Source: Bacteroidales bacterium (GTDB taxonomy: Bacteria; Bacteroidota; Bacteroidia; Bacteroidales; JAGOPY01). Taken from it: a stretch of DNA of 57,214 bases. Position 1 is the stretch's first letter; each line of letters begins with the position of its first letter. The position numbers and the translations under genes were made by a program. This document shows positions 15,674 through 24,009 of the stretch, piece by piece. Below the pieces are notes generated by a model, which did no database searches, was not told where the DNA came from, and was given only the letters and a program-made list of their open reading frames with translations. The stretch spans positions 156,282 to 213,495 of the forward strand of contig JAGOPY010000007.1 of assembly GCA_017991835.1 (NCBI GenBank), read 5' to 3'.

Positions 15674-17701
15674 ATGAAAAAAAATTACATTTTTGCGCTG
15701 CTGCTGGTTTTACCATTCCTGGTCAGCTCACAGACTTTCCTGACAGAAAACTTCGATGCCGGCGCCATGCCACCGGCCGGATGGACGATCGATGCCCATT
15801 CCACGAACTGGACGGCGGAAGGCAGTGTCAATGCCGGGGGAACAGCGCCCGAGGCCCGGTTTGCCTGGGAACCCGACTTTGTCGGACAATCCCGGATTAT
15901 CTCTCCTGCCATCGACCTGGCAGGTCAATCTCAGGTAGTGCTGATGTTCAAACATTTCCTGGACGATTACGATGGGCTGGGTGGCTATTCCATCGGTGCA
16001 GCAACCCGCAGTGGCGGCGGAGCATGGAATGTTGTCTGGACAATAGACCCGATGGCGAACGTCGGGCCCGAAGAGAAAATCATCAATATCAGCAATTCTG
16101 ACGTGGGCAGCGCCGATTTCCAGTTTTGTATTTTCTTCGACGGCGATTCTTACAACCTCGATTACTGGTATATCGACGACATCATGCTTTTCGTCCCCTA
16201 CGAAGTCGACGGTGCCATGGCTAAAATAACCACACCAGCATATGTCAGCGGCCAGGCACAGGTAGAAGGCGTCGTCAGGAATCTGGGTATTTCCCCGATC
16301 ACCTCCATGGTTATCGAATGGAAAGTATCCGACGATATGGCATATGAGACCATCTTCACCGGATTGGATATCGCTTTCTCCGAATCATACAGCTTTGTTT
16401 GCGACGATCCTTTCTATTTCCCGATCGGAGGCTATCTTCTCGATGTCAGGATCACATCCGTGAACGGCTCGCCTGACTTAAACCCCGGTAACGACTTCCT
16501 GGCAAAGGCCGTGAGTGTTGTCAGCCACACGGTTTACCGGAAACCGGCTTTTGAAGAGTTCACCAGTTCTACCTGCGCACCCTGTGCCGCCTTCAACGAG
16601 GATTTCAATCCGTGGACTGAGGATCATGCCGATGACATCACCCTGATCAAATACCAGATGAACTGGCCCGGCGCCGGTGATCCGTACTACACGGCAGAAG
16701 GCGGGCAAAGAAGAGAGTATTACGGGGTTTCCTATGTTCCGTGGCCGCAATGCAACGGTTCTTATGTCGATTACAATGTCGGCGCGGTAGAAGCCGCTTT
16801 CCAGAATGCCATCCTGCAGCCCGGTCTGGCAAAAATTGCCGCCACCCATACATTGAACGGCACAGTGATGACGGTCAACGCCAACTTCCTGCCCTTTGCC
16901 AACTTTACCAACTTCAGAGGGCATATTATCGTCATTGAGAACACGACCACAGAGAATACAGGAAATAACGGAGAGACCGAGTTTCACCATGTGATGATGA
17001 AAATGATGCCCGGGGCAAACGGAACCGAATTAAATATGGATGACCGCGAATCGGCTACCATAACCGAGGTATTCGACCTGGCCGGTACCAATATCGAGGA
17101 GTTTGATGACCTTTCGGTCGTGGTCCTTTTCCAGGACTATACTTCCAAAGAAATATACCAGTCGGCCTATTCTATTGAAAACAAGGCTTATGCTACTGAT
17201 TCACAAGTAACGGGAATTACCTATGATGGGATGCCTGTCCCGGGATTTGATCCGCTTGTTTTTGATTATGAGATCGAACTTCCGGCCGGTACTACCGAGG
17301 TGCCAATGGTTGCTGCCGTTTCATCGGATCCGAATGCCACGGCCATCGTGTTGCCGACGTGGGAATTGCCGGGGACGACGGTTGTCGATTGCTTTGGAGA
17401 GGATCTGCTGGCCCGCAGCACTTACAACATCCATTTCTCCGTTGCGGTAGGGATCGGCGAACCTGACACGAAAGACCGGATCACCCTCTACCCGAATCCG
17501 GCAAGCAACACATTGTATCTTAAAGGTTTATCCGGGCAGAACATCCGGATTTATAATATTACCGGGCAGTTGGTGATGACGGTGGATAATCCCGTTGAGA
17601 ATTCAATAGACATTTCATCACTTATGAGCGGCTCCTATACTTTGCAAACGGTAACGGAAGACAATACCGTTGTCTACGGGAAGTTCGCGGTGATAAGGTA
17701 A
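15674..17701 (+). CDS. T9SS cargo with adhesin-like jelly-roll and Omp28-like thioredoxin domain
   Basis: A 675-aa secreted protein. After the signal peptide (ending VSSQTF), residues ~20-175 form a choice-of-anchor J / cleaved-adhesin-like domain (ENFDAGAMPPAGWT...WYIDDIMLF). A CARDB-like region follows. Then comes an Omp28-like thioredoxin-fold part with FEEFTSSTCAPCAAFN, whose CAPC looks like a redox pair. The C-terminal ~75 residues are a T9SS sorting domain (LYPNPASNTLYLKG...LMSGSYTLQ). It is probably displayed on the cell surface; function beyond adhesion or redox is not clear. Confidence 0.85.
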   Translation: MKKNYIFALLLVLPFLVSSQTFLTENFDAGAMPPAGWTIDAHSTNWTAEGSVNAGGTAPEARFAWEPDFVGQSRIISPAIDLAGQSQVVLMFKHFLDDYDGLGGYSIGAATRSGGGAWNVVWTIDPMANVGPEEKIINISNSDVGSADFQFCIFFDGDSYNLDYWYIDDIMLFVPYEVDGAMAKITTPAYVSGQAQVEGVVRNLGISPITSMVIEWKVSDDMAYETIFTGLDIAFSESYSFVCDDPFYFPIGGYLLDVRITSVNGSPDLNPGNDFLAKAVSVVSHTVYRKPAFEEFTSSTCAPCAAFNEDFNPWTEDHADDITLIKYQMNWPGAGDPYYTAEGGQRREYYGVSYVPWPQCNGSYVDYNVGAVEAAFQNAILQPGLAKIAATHTLNGTVMTVNANFLPFANFTNFRGHIIVIENTTTENTGNNGETEFHHVMMKMMPGANGTELNMDDRESATITEVFDLAGTNIEEFDDLSVVVLFQDYTSKEIYQSAYSIENKAYATDSQVTGITYDGMPVPGFDPLVFDYEIELPAGTTEVPMVAAVSSDPNATAIVLPTWELPGTTVVDCFGEDLLARSTYNIHFSVAVGIGEPDTKDRITLYPNPASNTLYLKGLSGQNIRIYNITGQLVMTVDNPVENSIDISSLMSGSYTLQTVTEDNTVVYGKFAVIR

Positions 17702-17705
17702 TAAA

Positions 17706-17863
17706 AAGAGGCTGTCTCAAAAGGATTCAACCACAAAGGAACACCAAGGAATTCACAAAGGCGCACAAAGGTATACTAATTGATATTCAACTACTTAGTG
17801 TTCTTTCGTGATGTACTTTGTGCGCCTTAGTGGTTAATAAAAAGCCTTTTGAGACAGCCTCTT
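17706..17863. repeat. MITE-like inverted repeat element, 158 bp
   Basis: Perfect 19-bp terminal inverted repeats, AAGAGGCTGTCTCAAAAGG (17706-17724) and its complement (17845-17863), enclose further imperfect inverted repeats built from AACCACAAAGG- and GGCGCACAAAGG-type words. Almost the same termini bound another element at 29594-29796. It contains no gene. It follows a gene end, so it may also act as a terminator (stem then CTTTT). Confidence 0.8.
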
Positions 17864-17940
17864 CTTTTAACATCCCGTTAACAAGGGCGGGTGAAAGCAT
17901 AATGTATTTTCGCGGCCGGTATTGACCAGACAAATTCATT

Positions 17941-18480
17941 ATGAAAAACTCATTTTTCCCAAAAGCATCATTTGTAATCCTTTTGATTGCATCAACTGTT
18001 CTAAGCTCCTGTAACAAAGTCGATGAACTGTTTCTCAGCGATAGCGAGAAGCTGATGAAAGACCTGAAAGGGACCTATAACCTTGTGAGTGTAAGGTATG
18101 AGGATTTGGCCAGCAACGACGGAGGCAACACTTATTACAACGTACTTGATACCACATTTGCGGCCACGGGCGTACTCGACATTCAAACGATTGATAAAGC
18201 GGAGTACACCGGGATACTGACCATTCAGTTCGCCGGTTTTAACGAGACCCATGCGATAAACGGCAGCGCCTCCGGATTTGACGATTACGACAATCTATGG
18301 ATCATTACCAATGGAGGAGAAAACATTGAGTCGATGATCCTTTTCAATCCGCCGGCTTCTTATCTCGAAGGGTGGCTCGACGAGCGCGACGACGATCATA
18401 TCCTTCTGCGGATCTCCGAGACCGGGGTTGACTATTCAGCCCACAAGAACAGGTACTTCAGGTTTGAGACAGCAAAGTAA
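17941..18480 (+). CDS. Lipoprotein of unknown function
   Basis: A 179-aa protein. The signal peptide ends in a lipobox, VLSSC, with Cys23 as the lipidated residue. The mature part contains LKGTYNLVSVRYEDLASNDGG and alternates short beta strands, suggesting a lipocalin-like or DUF5004-type fold; this is a guess. It is monocistronic, lying between two repeat elements. Confidence 0.75.
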   Translation: MKNSFFPKASFVILLIASTVLSSCNKVDELFLSDSEKLMKDLKGTYNLVSVRYEDLASNDGGNTYYNVLDTTFAATGVLDIQTIDKAEYTGILTIQFAGFNETHAINGSASGFDDYDNLWIITNGGENIESMILFNPPASYLEGWLDERDDDHILLRISETGVDYSAHKNRYFRFETAK

Positions 18481-18507
18481 TCCCAATTAAAATGGCTGGC
18501 AAAAAAG

Positions 18508-18655
18508 TCCTAATATTTACCCTTTTTAGGTAGTCCGACGACTGAAGCCGTCGGTTCAATCAATTCTGGAACCAACGGCTTTAGTCGTTGGAGCACGAAC
18601 ACATGCAACCGACGGATTAACCCGTCGGACTGCAAACTCAGCAGAGCGCGTCGGA
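18508..18655. repeat. Palindromic repeat related to the 29.6-kb element
   Basis: It contains GTAGTCCGACGACTGAAGCC and the inverted counterpart GGCTTTAGTCGTTGG, with a second CCGACGG/CCGTCGG palindrome. The same words occur at 29634-29748. The left boundary (GGCTGGCAAAAAAGTCCTAA) looks like a decayed copy of the GAGGYTGTCTCAAAAGTCT terminus. It has no coding content. Confidence 0.7.
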
Positions 18656-18666
18656 GTAAGGTTTAT

Positions 18667-20973
18667 TTACCACAGCTCCTGCCAGAAATCTCCGTCGTAG
18701 CAATACAGCATGGCCCCGTCGAAATAGATCATCCCTGCCTGCGGATTTGACGGCGGCGAAGTAAGCGCCGGCAACTGGATCACATCGTTCAGTGTGATGA
18801 CGCCGTCCGCATCCCGGATAATACTGTTCCCGATATTGATCTGATCGGATAGGTCTCCGTCAGGAACAGGCACATCATAGCCGATGGCAATATTATTGAA
18901 ACCAGCCCCGATGTTCATTCCCGCCTGGTATCCGATGCCTATATTCCCATCGCCTTCCGGAATTGTTCCGTTTCCCCGCAAGGCCAGCTGACCGATTGCG
19001 ATTGCATCATTTCCATTATTATTATAGGCTGCCTCATACCCCATTGCAATGACATGATAACCTGTATTGTTCGCAGCGGCCGACTGTCCGATGGCGTTGA
19101 CCCAGTATCCCTGGTTGAACTGGGCCGCGCTGGGCCCCAGGGCATTAACATTGGCCCCATTGTTGCTTTCCGCAGAGAAAAAACCCAGGGCATTGACGCT
19201 ATAACCTGTATTATTTAAGGCCGCTGAATTCCCAAATGCATTTAAGCTGCCCGCAGTATTATTCTGCCCTGCCATTGCCCCAAACACATTAACTTCACTG
19301 CCCTGATTAGACTGGGCAGCCATATGCCCCATAGCATTGACTGAATTTCCTGAATTTGATTCACCTGCTTGAGGCCCAAACGCATTTACAATATAACCCG
19401 TGTTTAATCTCGCAGAGGCATTCCCAAATGCATTGACCCCCCACTCGGAGTTTTCCCGGGCTGCAAAATACCCGAAAGCATTCACATCACTGTTCATATT
19501 CAGGTTAGCTGCCTGCTCTCCCATGGCATTGACATTCCAGCCCTGATTATACTGACCTGCATAGTATCCAAAAACATTTGAATGAGGTCCGGTATTGAAT
19601 TCGGCTGCACTTTCACCAAAGGCATTAATACTCCAGGCATCGTTCTCACGGGCTGCTCTGCGGCCAAAAGCATTCAGTCCCCATTGAGTATTTGCGAAAG
19701 CCGCCTGCCACCCAAGAGCATTAACATTGGAACCTAAGTTTGAATCGGCCGACTGATAGCCTAATGCATTGACATCTTCCGCACGGTTAACGCCAGCGGC
19801 TTCAAATCCGAAAGCATTGACATTTCCATGGGAATTTTCAAATGCAGCCCGTTCACCCATGGCATTTATATCCCATCCTAAATTGTACCTTGCCGCTGCA
19901 AATCCAAAGGCATTCAGGTTCGGCCCGTTATTATATTCTGCGGCAGATTCGCCCAATGCATTGACTTTCTCCATCATATTACCAGCAGCGGCCCGGCGCC
20001 CCAGTGCATTGATTCCCCAGTTAATGTTTGTATAAGCAGCCTGGAATCCCAGGGCATTTATATCAGTTCCGGCATTGGCTTCGGCGGCCTGAAGGCCGAT
20101 GGCGTTTACATCATGTCCTGTGTTATTGGATGCCGCTCCTTCGCCGATGGCATTGATCTGCGACCCCTGGTTCTCATAAGCTGAATACCTGCCAATGGCA
20201 TTCACCTGGCCACCCGTGTTTAAATGGGCAGCAAACATGCCGAATGCCGTAATATCGTTTGCGGTATTGTCCTGCGCAGCTCTCTCTCCCAGTGCGGTAA
20301 CGTTGTCTCCCCTGTTCGTGTAACCCGCATAGTCACCAATGCCGATCACATTGGTTCCCCTGTTGTTCATGCCGGCTTCCCGGCCCATGAAGGTAACGTT
20401 ATACCCTCTGTTCCAGTGACCTGCCTGGTAACCAATACCAATGTTACGGGCATCGCCTGCTGTAGAGTCATGGCCTAAAGCACCGGTTCCAATGGCAATT
20501 ATATTCCCGCTCGGTTCTCCGTCATCATCGGCAAAAGCATTATAGCCAATGATCACATTGTCGAACCCGCCAAGGGCCTGGTTGGCGCTGTTAGCCGACA
20601 AGATATTTTCGTTATCGTCGATCCAGACATCGCCGGTGACGGCTCCATCTGCACCGGTCCGCAGGCGGATCCATCTACCTTCATCCTCCAGGAAATAATA
20701 AAAACCGGGGCTGACCGGGTTGGAGCCACCACCAAAATTCGTATTATAAACCAGCAGGCTGTTGGCCGGATTGGGAATGGTCCAGATGTCGTAAACATCG
20801 GCAAGTGAAACACGGGTTATGAGCAGACCCAGGTTCGCCGAATCCAGTTCAAGGATGGCAGAAGGATCCATCTGGTCAGGTTTTTCGCCGATCTTCACTT
20901 GTGCAGTCAGAGTGCTGACCAGGAGTGAAAGAACGATTACTCCAAAAAACTTAAGAATTGGCATGGTTTTCAT
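18667..20973 (-). CDS. Secreted protein with 30 tandem 16-residue beta-roll repeats
   Basis: A 768-aa protein. The signal peptide ends at TLTAQ, and a ~150-aa N-terminal region common in Bacteroidota cell-surface proteins follows. From residue 178 to 657 there are 30 uninterrupted 16-residue repeats with consensus N-A-[FIL]-G-x-x-A-A-x-x-N-x-G-x-x-V, followed by a short C-terminal domain (MIYFDGAMLYCYDGDFWQEL). The AxG repeat resembles YadA-head / Hep_Hag left-handed beta-rolls, so a trimeric fibre is plausible. There is no T9SS sorting domain. Units 9-14 resemble units 16-21, showing a 7-unit duplication. Confidence 0.85.
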   Translation of the reverse strand: MKTMPILKFFGVIVLSLLVSTLTAQVKIGEKPDQMDPSAILELDSANLGLLITRVSLADVYDIWTIPNPANSLLVYNTNFGGGSNPVSPGFYYFLEDEGRWIRLRTGADGAVTGDVWIDDNENILSANSANQALGGFDNVIIGYNAFADDDGEPSGNIIAIGTGALGHDSTAGDARNIGIGYQAGHWNRGYNVTFMGREAGMNNRGTNVIGIGDYAGYTNRGDNVTALGERAAQDNTANDITAFGMFAAHLNTGGQVNAIGRYSAYENQGSQINAIGEGAASNNTGHDVNAIGLQAAEANAGTDINALGFQAAYTNINWGINALGRRAAAGNMMEKVNALGESAAEYNNGPNLNAFGFAAARYNLGWDINAMGERAAFENSHGNVNAFGFEAAGVNRAEDVNALGYQSADSNLGSNVNALGWQAAFANTQWGLNAFGRRAARENDAWSINAFGESAAEFNTGPHSNVFGYYAGQYNQGWNVNAMGEQAANLNMNSDVNAFGYFAARENSEWGVNAFGNASARLNTGYIVNAFGPQAGESNSGNSVNAMGHMAAQSNQGSEVNVFGAMAGQNNTAGSLNAFGNSAALNNTGYSVNALGFFSAESNNGANVNALGPSAAQFNQGYWVNAIGQSAAANNTGYHVIAMGYEAAYNNNGNDAIAIGQLALRGNGTIPEGDGNIGIGYQAGMNIGAGFNNIAIGYDVPVPDGDLSDQINIGNSIIRDADGVITLNDVIQLPALTSPPSNPQAGMIYFDGAMLYCYDGDFWQELW

Positions 20974-21075
20974 GACACATAAATTTTTTTAAATATAAGG
21001 AAATATTAGATGTTTTTATTGGCATGGGGATGATAAAGGTTGTTGGATTTTTTGTTTCATGGCTGATTTTTTTCA

Positions 21076-21153
21076 CCACAATAGGCACATAGATCACATA
21101 GGTTTCACATAGGATTCTATGTGATTTCTATGTGTCCTACTGTGCCTATGTGG
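21076..21153. repeat. 78-bp intergenic hairpin, copy A
   Basis: An imperfect palindrome starting CCACAATAGGCACATAG and ending CTACTGTGCCTATGTGG. Near-identical copies lie at 22481-22558 and 23925-24002. On its left (21030-21056) a fragment like the start of the neighbouring paralogues (ATGAAACAAAAAATCC on the minus strand) remains, without a gene body. It lies just past the stop of the gene at 21161. Confidence 0.85.
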
Positions 21154-21160
21154 TTTGTTT

Positions 21161-22462
21161 TCATACTTTTATGATCTTTTTCACGATTGTTTGGTTTTCA
21201 AGAGATATCCGGAGGAAGTAGATCCCGGCCGGGAGATAGCTGATGTCAAAATCAATAGCAGCATTGTTCAATTGTTCCATTGTTATATTGTTATTGGATT
21301 CCACAATCAATCCACAGATATCTGTCAACTCTAAACTTTGAAACTCAACTTTGAACTTTGAACTTTGAACCTTGAAATGCCCTGTCGTTGGGTTCGGCCA
21401 CACCTCCACCTCCTCCCTCTCCATGTCTCCCGGCCTCCCTGTATCCTCTTCCCCATTGATCTGCGTGTACTTGAAAATCTGCTTCCCTTGCCCCGTAATA
21501 TATCCGCGGGTGGGCGAAGTCATATGAACATCGATCAGATTTTCTGTCGTGCCAAGGTCCAGTTTCTCCCAGGTTTCGCCTCCATTGGCGGTAAAGTAAA
21601 CCTGCCCGACTGTACCTGCAGCACAACCGGTTTCGGAATTGGCAAAACTGATACCGAACAGATCTCCGTCCAGTTGATCGCCTTCCACCTGATTGACCCA
21701 GTTGTAACCATCTTCTGTATGCATGATCCGGTCGCCGCAGGTCCATCCGGTCTGATTATCAATGAATTCTATATCGTTATGATAGCCTGTAATATGGATC
21801 TGGTCGGCGTACCAGGTTCCATCTACATAATGCCTGACGATATTCCAGCCGCTGAGCCAACCCTGTGCGTTGTTCACTGGAAAGGAGAGGCCGTGAAGAT
21901 CGCTGTTCACATTCACATCTACGATATTACCGCCTGTTGGTGTGATCATCATCAGGCTTCCGTTCATTCCACAGGCATACCCGGTATCAGCAGGCAATGG
22001 CGGAAACTCAATTTCTGCCAGGGTAGTCCCAAGTGTCCAATGGAAGATCCAGGTATATCCTCCGTCCGTTGTTTTGTATATGATCCCCCCATCCTGACCC
22101 CCTGCAAAGCCGGTCAACTGATCTCTCATATGAATCGCATTGAAAACGGTTTTGTGCGTGGAACGGTGTTCCCAGGATTCGCCTCCATTGGCTGTGTGCA
22201 GGATAAAACTGCTATCTACGGCATTATGAATGACGATCCATCCATTCGAATCATCCAGGAAATGGCTTGCACGTATCATGGAAACCATGGTGTCTCCGCC
22301 GAAAATCACCGTATCATAGGGCAGATCGGGAAGATTTGCTGAAATGTTCTTCCAGCTGTATTGCTGCGCATTCAGTGAACAGTGAACGGTGAGGAGTGAG
22401 CAGAGCAGCAGTGAAGCGTGAAGCGTAAAGCGTGAAGCGAATTTCTGACTTTTTGGTTTCAT
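21161..22462 (-). CDS. T9SS cargo, YCF48/BNR-type beta-propeller
   Basis: A 433-aa secreted protein. The signal peptide (SLLLCSLLTVHCSLNAQQ) is encoded partly by heptamer repeats. Repeated T-x-N-G-G-x-T-W motifs (TANGGESWEH, TTDGGYTWIF, TANGGETWEK) mark a photosystem-II-assembly-factor (YCF48)-like or BNR propeller. The C-terminus is a T9SS domain (VWPNPTTGHFKV...LPAGIYFLRISLENQTIVKKII), interrupted by a linker made of SSKFKVE-type repeats. It is a tandem paralogue of the next gene, with identical gene boundaries. Confidence 0.85.
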   Translation of the reverse strand: MKPKSQKFASRFTLHASLLLCSLLTVHCSLNAQQYSWKNISANLPDLPYDTVIFGGDTMVSMIRASHFLDDSNGWIVIHNAVDSSFILHTANGGESWEHRSTHKTVFNAIHMRDQLTGFAGGQDGGIIYKTTDGGYTWIFHWTLGTTLAEIEFPPLPADTGYACGMNGSLMMITPTGGNIVDVNVNSDLHGLSFPVNNAQGWLSGWNIVRHYVDGTWYADQIHITGYHNDIEFIDNQTGWTCGDRIMHTEDGYNWVNQVEGDQLDGDLFGISFANSETGCAAGTVGQVYFTANGGETWEKLDLGTTENLIDVHMTSPTRGYITGQGKQIFKYTQINGEEDTGRPGDMEREEVEVWPNPTTGHFKVQSSKFKVEFQSLELTDICGLIVESNNNITMEQLNNAAIDFDISYLPAGIYFLRISLENQTIVKKIIKV

Positions 22463-22480
22463 GGCTGTTCTTTTTTTTCA

Positions 22481-22558
22481 CCACAATAGGCACATAGATC
22501 ACATAGGTTTCACATAGGATTCTATGTGATTTCTATGTGTCCTACTGTGTCTATGTGG
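22481..22558. repeat. 78-bp intergenic hairpin, copy B
   Basis: Near-identical to copies A and C; one base differs at the right arm (GTGTCTATG instead of GTGCCTATG). It occupies nearly the whole gap between the two YCF48-like genes. Confidence 0.88.
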
Positions 22559-22565
22559 TTTGTTT

Positions 22566-23909
22566 TCATAATTTTATAATCTTTCTCACGATCGTTTGGT
22601 TTTCAAGATGTATACAGAGGAAGTAGATGCCGGCCGGACATCCGGTGAGGTCAAATTCCAGGGTTCCAGCCCCCACCCCCGGCCCCTCCCCCATCCGGTG
22701 GAGGGGAGAGATCGCGACCGGTTTACCGAATAAATCAACCACCTCAACCTGCAATTTTGAATTTGGAATTTTGAATTTTGAATTTGTTTGGTGCTTGGTG
22801 CTTATAATTTGGAATTTCCCCCTGGTGGGGTTGGGAAACACCTCCACGCTTCCCCTCTCCCGGTCTCCCTGTCCCCCTGTCTCCGGTTCTCCGTTCAGTT
22901 CGGTGTACTTCAGCAATGTCTTCTCCCCGCCGATGATATAACCATTGGTCGGCGAAGTAAAAAGTACGCCGGTTAATATTTCATCCGTCAGGTGATGCTC
23001 CAGCATCGTCCAATCCTCTCCACCGTCATTGGAATAGGCGATTTGGCCCTGAGTTCCGACGGCCCATCCATTGTTCAGGTCTGTAAAGTAAACCCCCATC
23101 ATGGCGCCGGTCTGGACGAATTCCGGATCGGTCCGATACCAGTCAATTCCCACGATCGTTTTCAGGAACATTTCACCGACGCACCACCCGACCGTATCAT
23201 TGCGGAAATAGAGCCAGTCTTTAGATGAAAAGGGATAACTGGCCTCGACATGCCATTCCTCATCCAGATAATAGATGATCATCTGGTAGTCCAACAGGGC
23301 ATACCCCCTTTCTTCCGAAGGAAAATCGATGCAATACACACTGCCGGCCAGGCCAAGATCAACTGGGAACACGCCTTCGGGAGAGATCTGTGCCAGGTGG
23401 CCGTCTTTCCCGCCTGCAAAACCGTTTTGAGCCGGCCGCGGCGGGAATCCCAGGTCGTACAGGGGAGCGGTCAGGAGTCCGTGAAGGGTCCAGGATTGAG
23501 CGCCGTTCGTTGTCTTGTAAACAAATCCGTTAATTGCGCCAAAATACCCGTTCAGTTCATCGATCATGTGTATATCGGCACCGGCATAGGGTGCGGAATG
23601 CTCGGTCCAGTTCTGTCCGCCGTCGGTGGTTTCAAGCACTGCCGAAGGCTCCCCGTCGAAGGGGTGGTAGGTACTGATCCAGCCATGGTTGTCATCCAGG
23701 AAGGATATCCCGCTGATGTTTGCGATGAGGGTGTCAGCCCCGTCGTTGATGATCACGGTGTCGTTGTAAAAGTCGGGCAGGTTGCCGGAGATGTCGACCC
23801 AGCCGTACTGCTGGGCGTTCAGTGAGCAGTGAACGGTGAGGAGTGAACAGAGGATTAGTGAACAGTGAAGGGTGAGGCGTGAAGCGGATTTCTGGATTTT
23901 TGGTTTCAT
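22566..23909 (-). CDS. T9SS cargo, YCF48/BNR-type beta-propeller (paralogue)
   Basis: A 447-aa paralogue of the gene at 21161-22462, sharing the start MKPK-QK-ASR and the motif order. Propeller motifs include TTDGGQNWTE, TTNGAQSWTL and SNDGGEDWTM. The sorting domain is VFPNPTRGKFQI...CPAGIYFLCIHLENQTIVRKII. Its linker at about residues 372-392 is encoded by TTGAATTTGGAA-type words, and a second low-complexity piece follows (SPLHRMGEGPGVGAGTLE), also found in the next gene. Confidence 0.85.
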   Translation of the reverse strand: MKPKIQKSASRLTLHCSLILCSLLTVHCSLNAQQYGWVDISGNLPDFYNDTVIINDGADTLIANISGISFLDDNHGWISTYHPFDGEPSAVLETTDGGQNWTEHSAPYAGADIHMIDELNGYFGAINGFVYKTTNGAQSWTLHGLLTAPLYDLGFPPRPAQNGFAGGKDGHLAQISPEGVFPVDLGLAGSVYCIDFPSEERGYALLDYQMIIYYLDEEWHVEASYPFSSKDWLYFRNDTVGWCVGEMFLKTIVGIDWYRTDPEFVQTGAMMGVYFTDLNNGWAVGTQGQIAYSNDGGEDWTMLEHHLTDEILTGVLFTSPTNGYIIGGEKTLLKYTELNGEPETGGQGDRERGSVEVFPNPTRGKFQIISTKHQTNSKFKIPNSKLQVEVVDLFGKPVAISPLHRMGEGPGVGAGTLEFDLTGCPAGIYFLCIHLENQTIVRKIIKL

Positions 23910-23924
23910 GGCTGACTTTTTTCA

Positions 23925-24002
23925 CCACAATAGGCACATAGATCACATAGGTTTCACATAGGATTCTATGTGATTTCTATGTGTCCTACTGTGCCTATGT
24001 GG
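23925..24002. repeat. 78-bp intergenic hairpin, copy C
   Basis: It has the same 78-bp palindrome as copies A and B and again fills the gap between a gene start and the stop of the next gene on the minus strand. The arms can pair over most of their length, so it is a plausible terminator and a likely site of recombination between the paralogues. Confidence 0.88.
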
Positions 24003-24009
24003 TTTGTTT

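Noticed and set aside
21365..22342. A 325-codon plus-strand frame
   Set aside because: It is the antisense shadow of the YCF48-like T9SS gene; it lacks domains and has odd composition.
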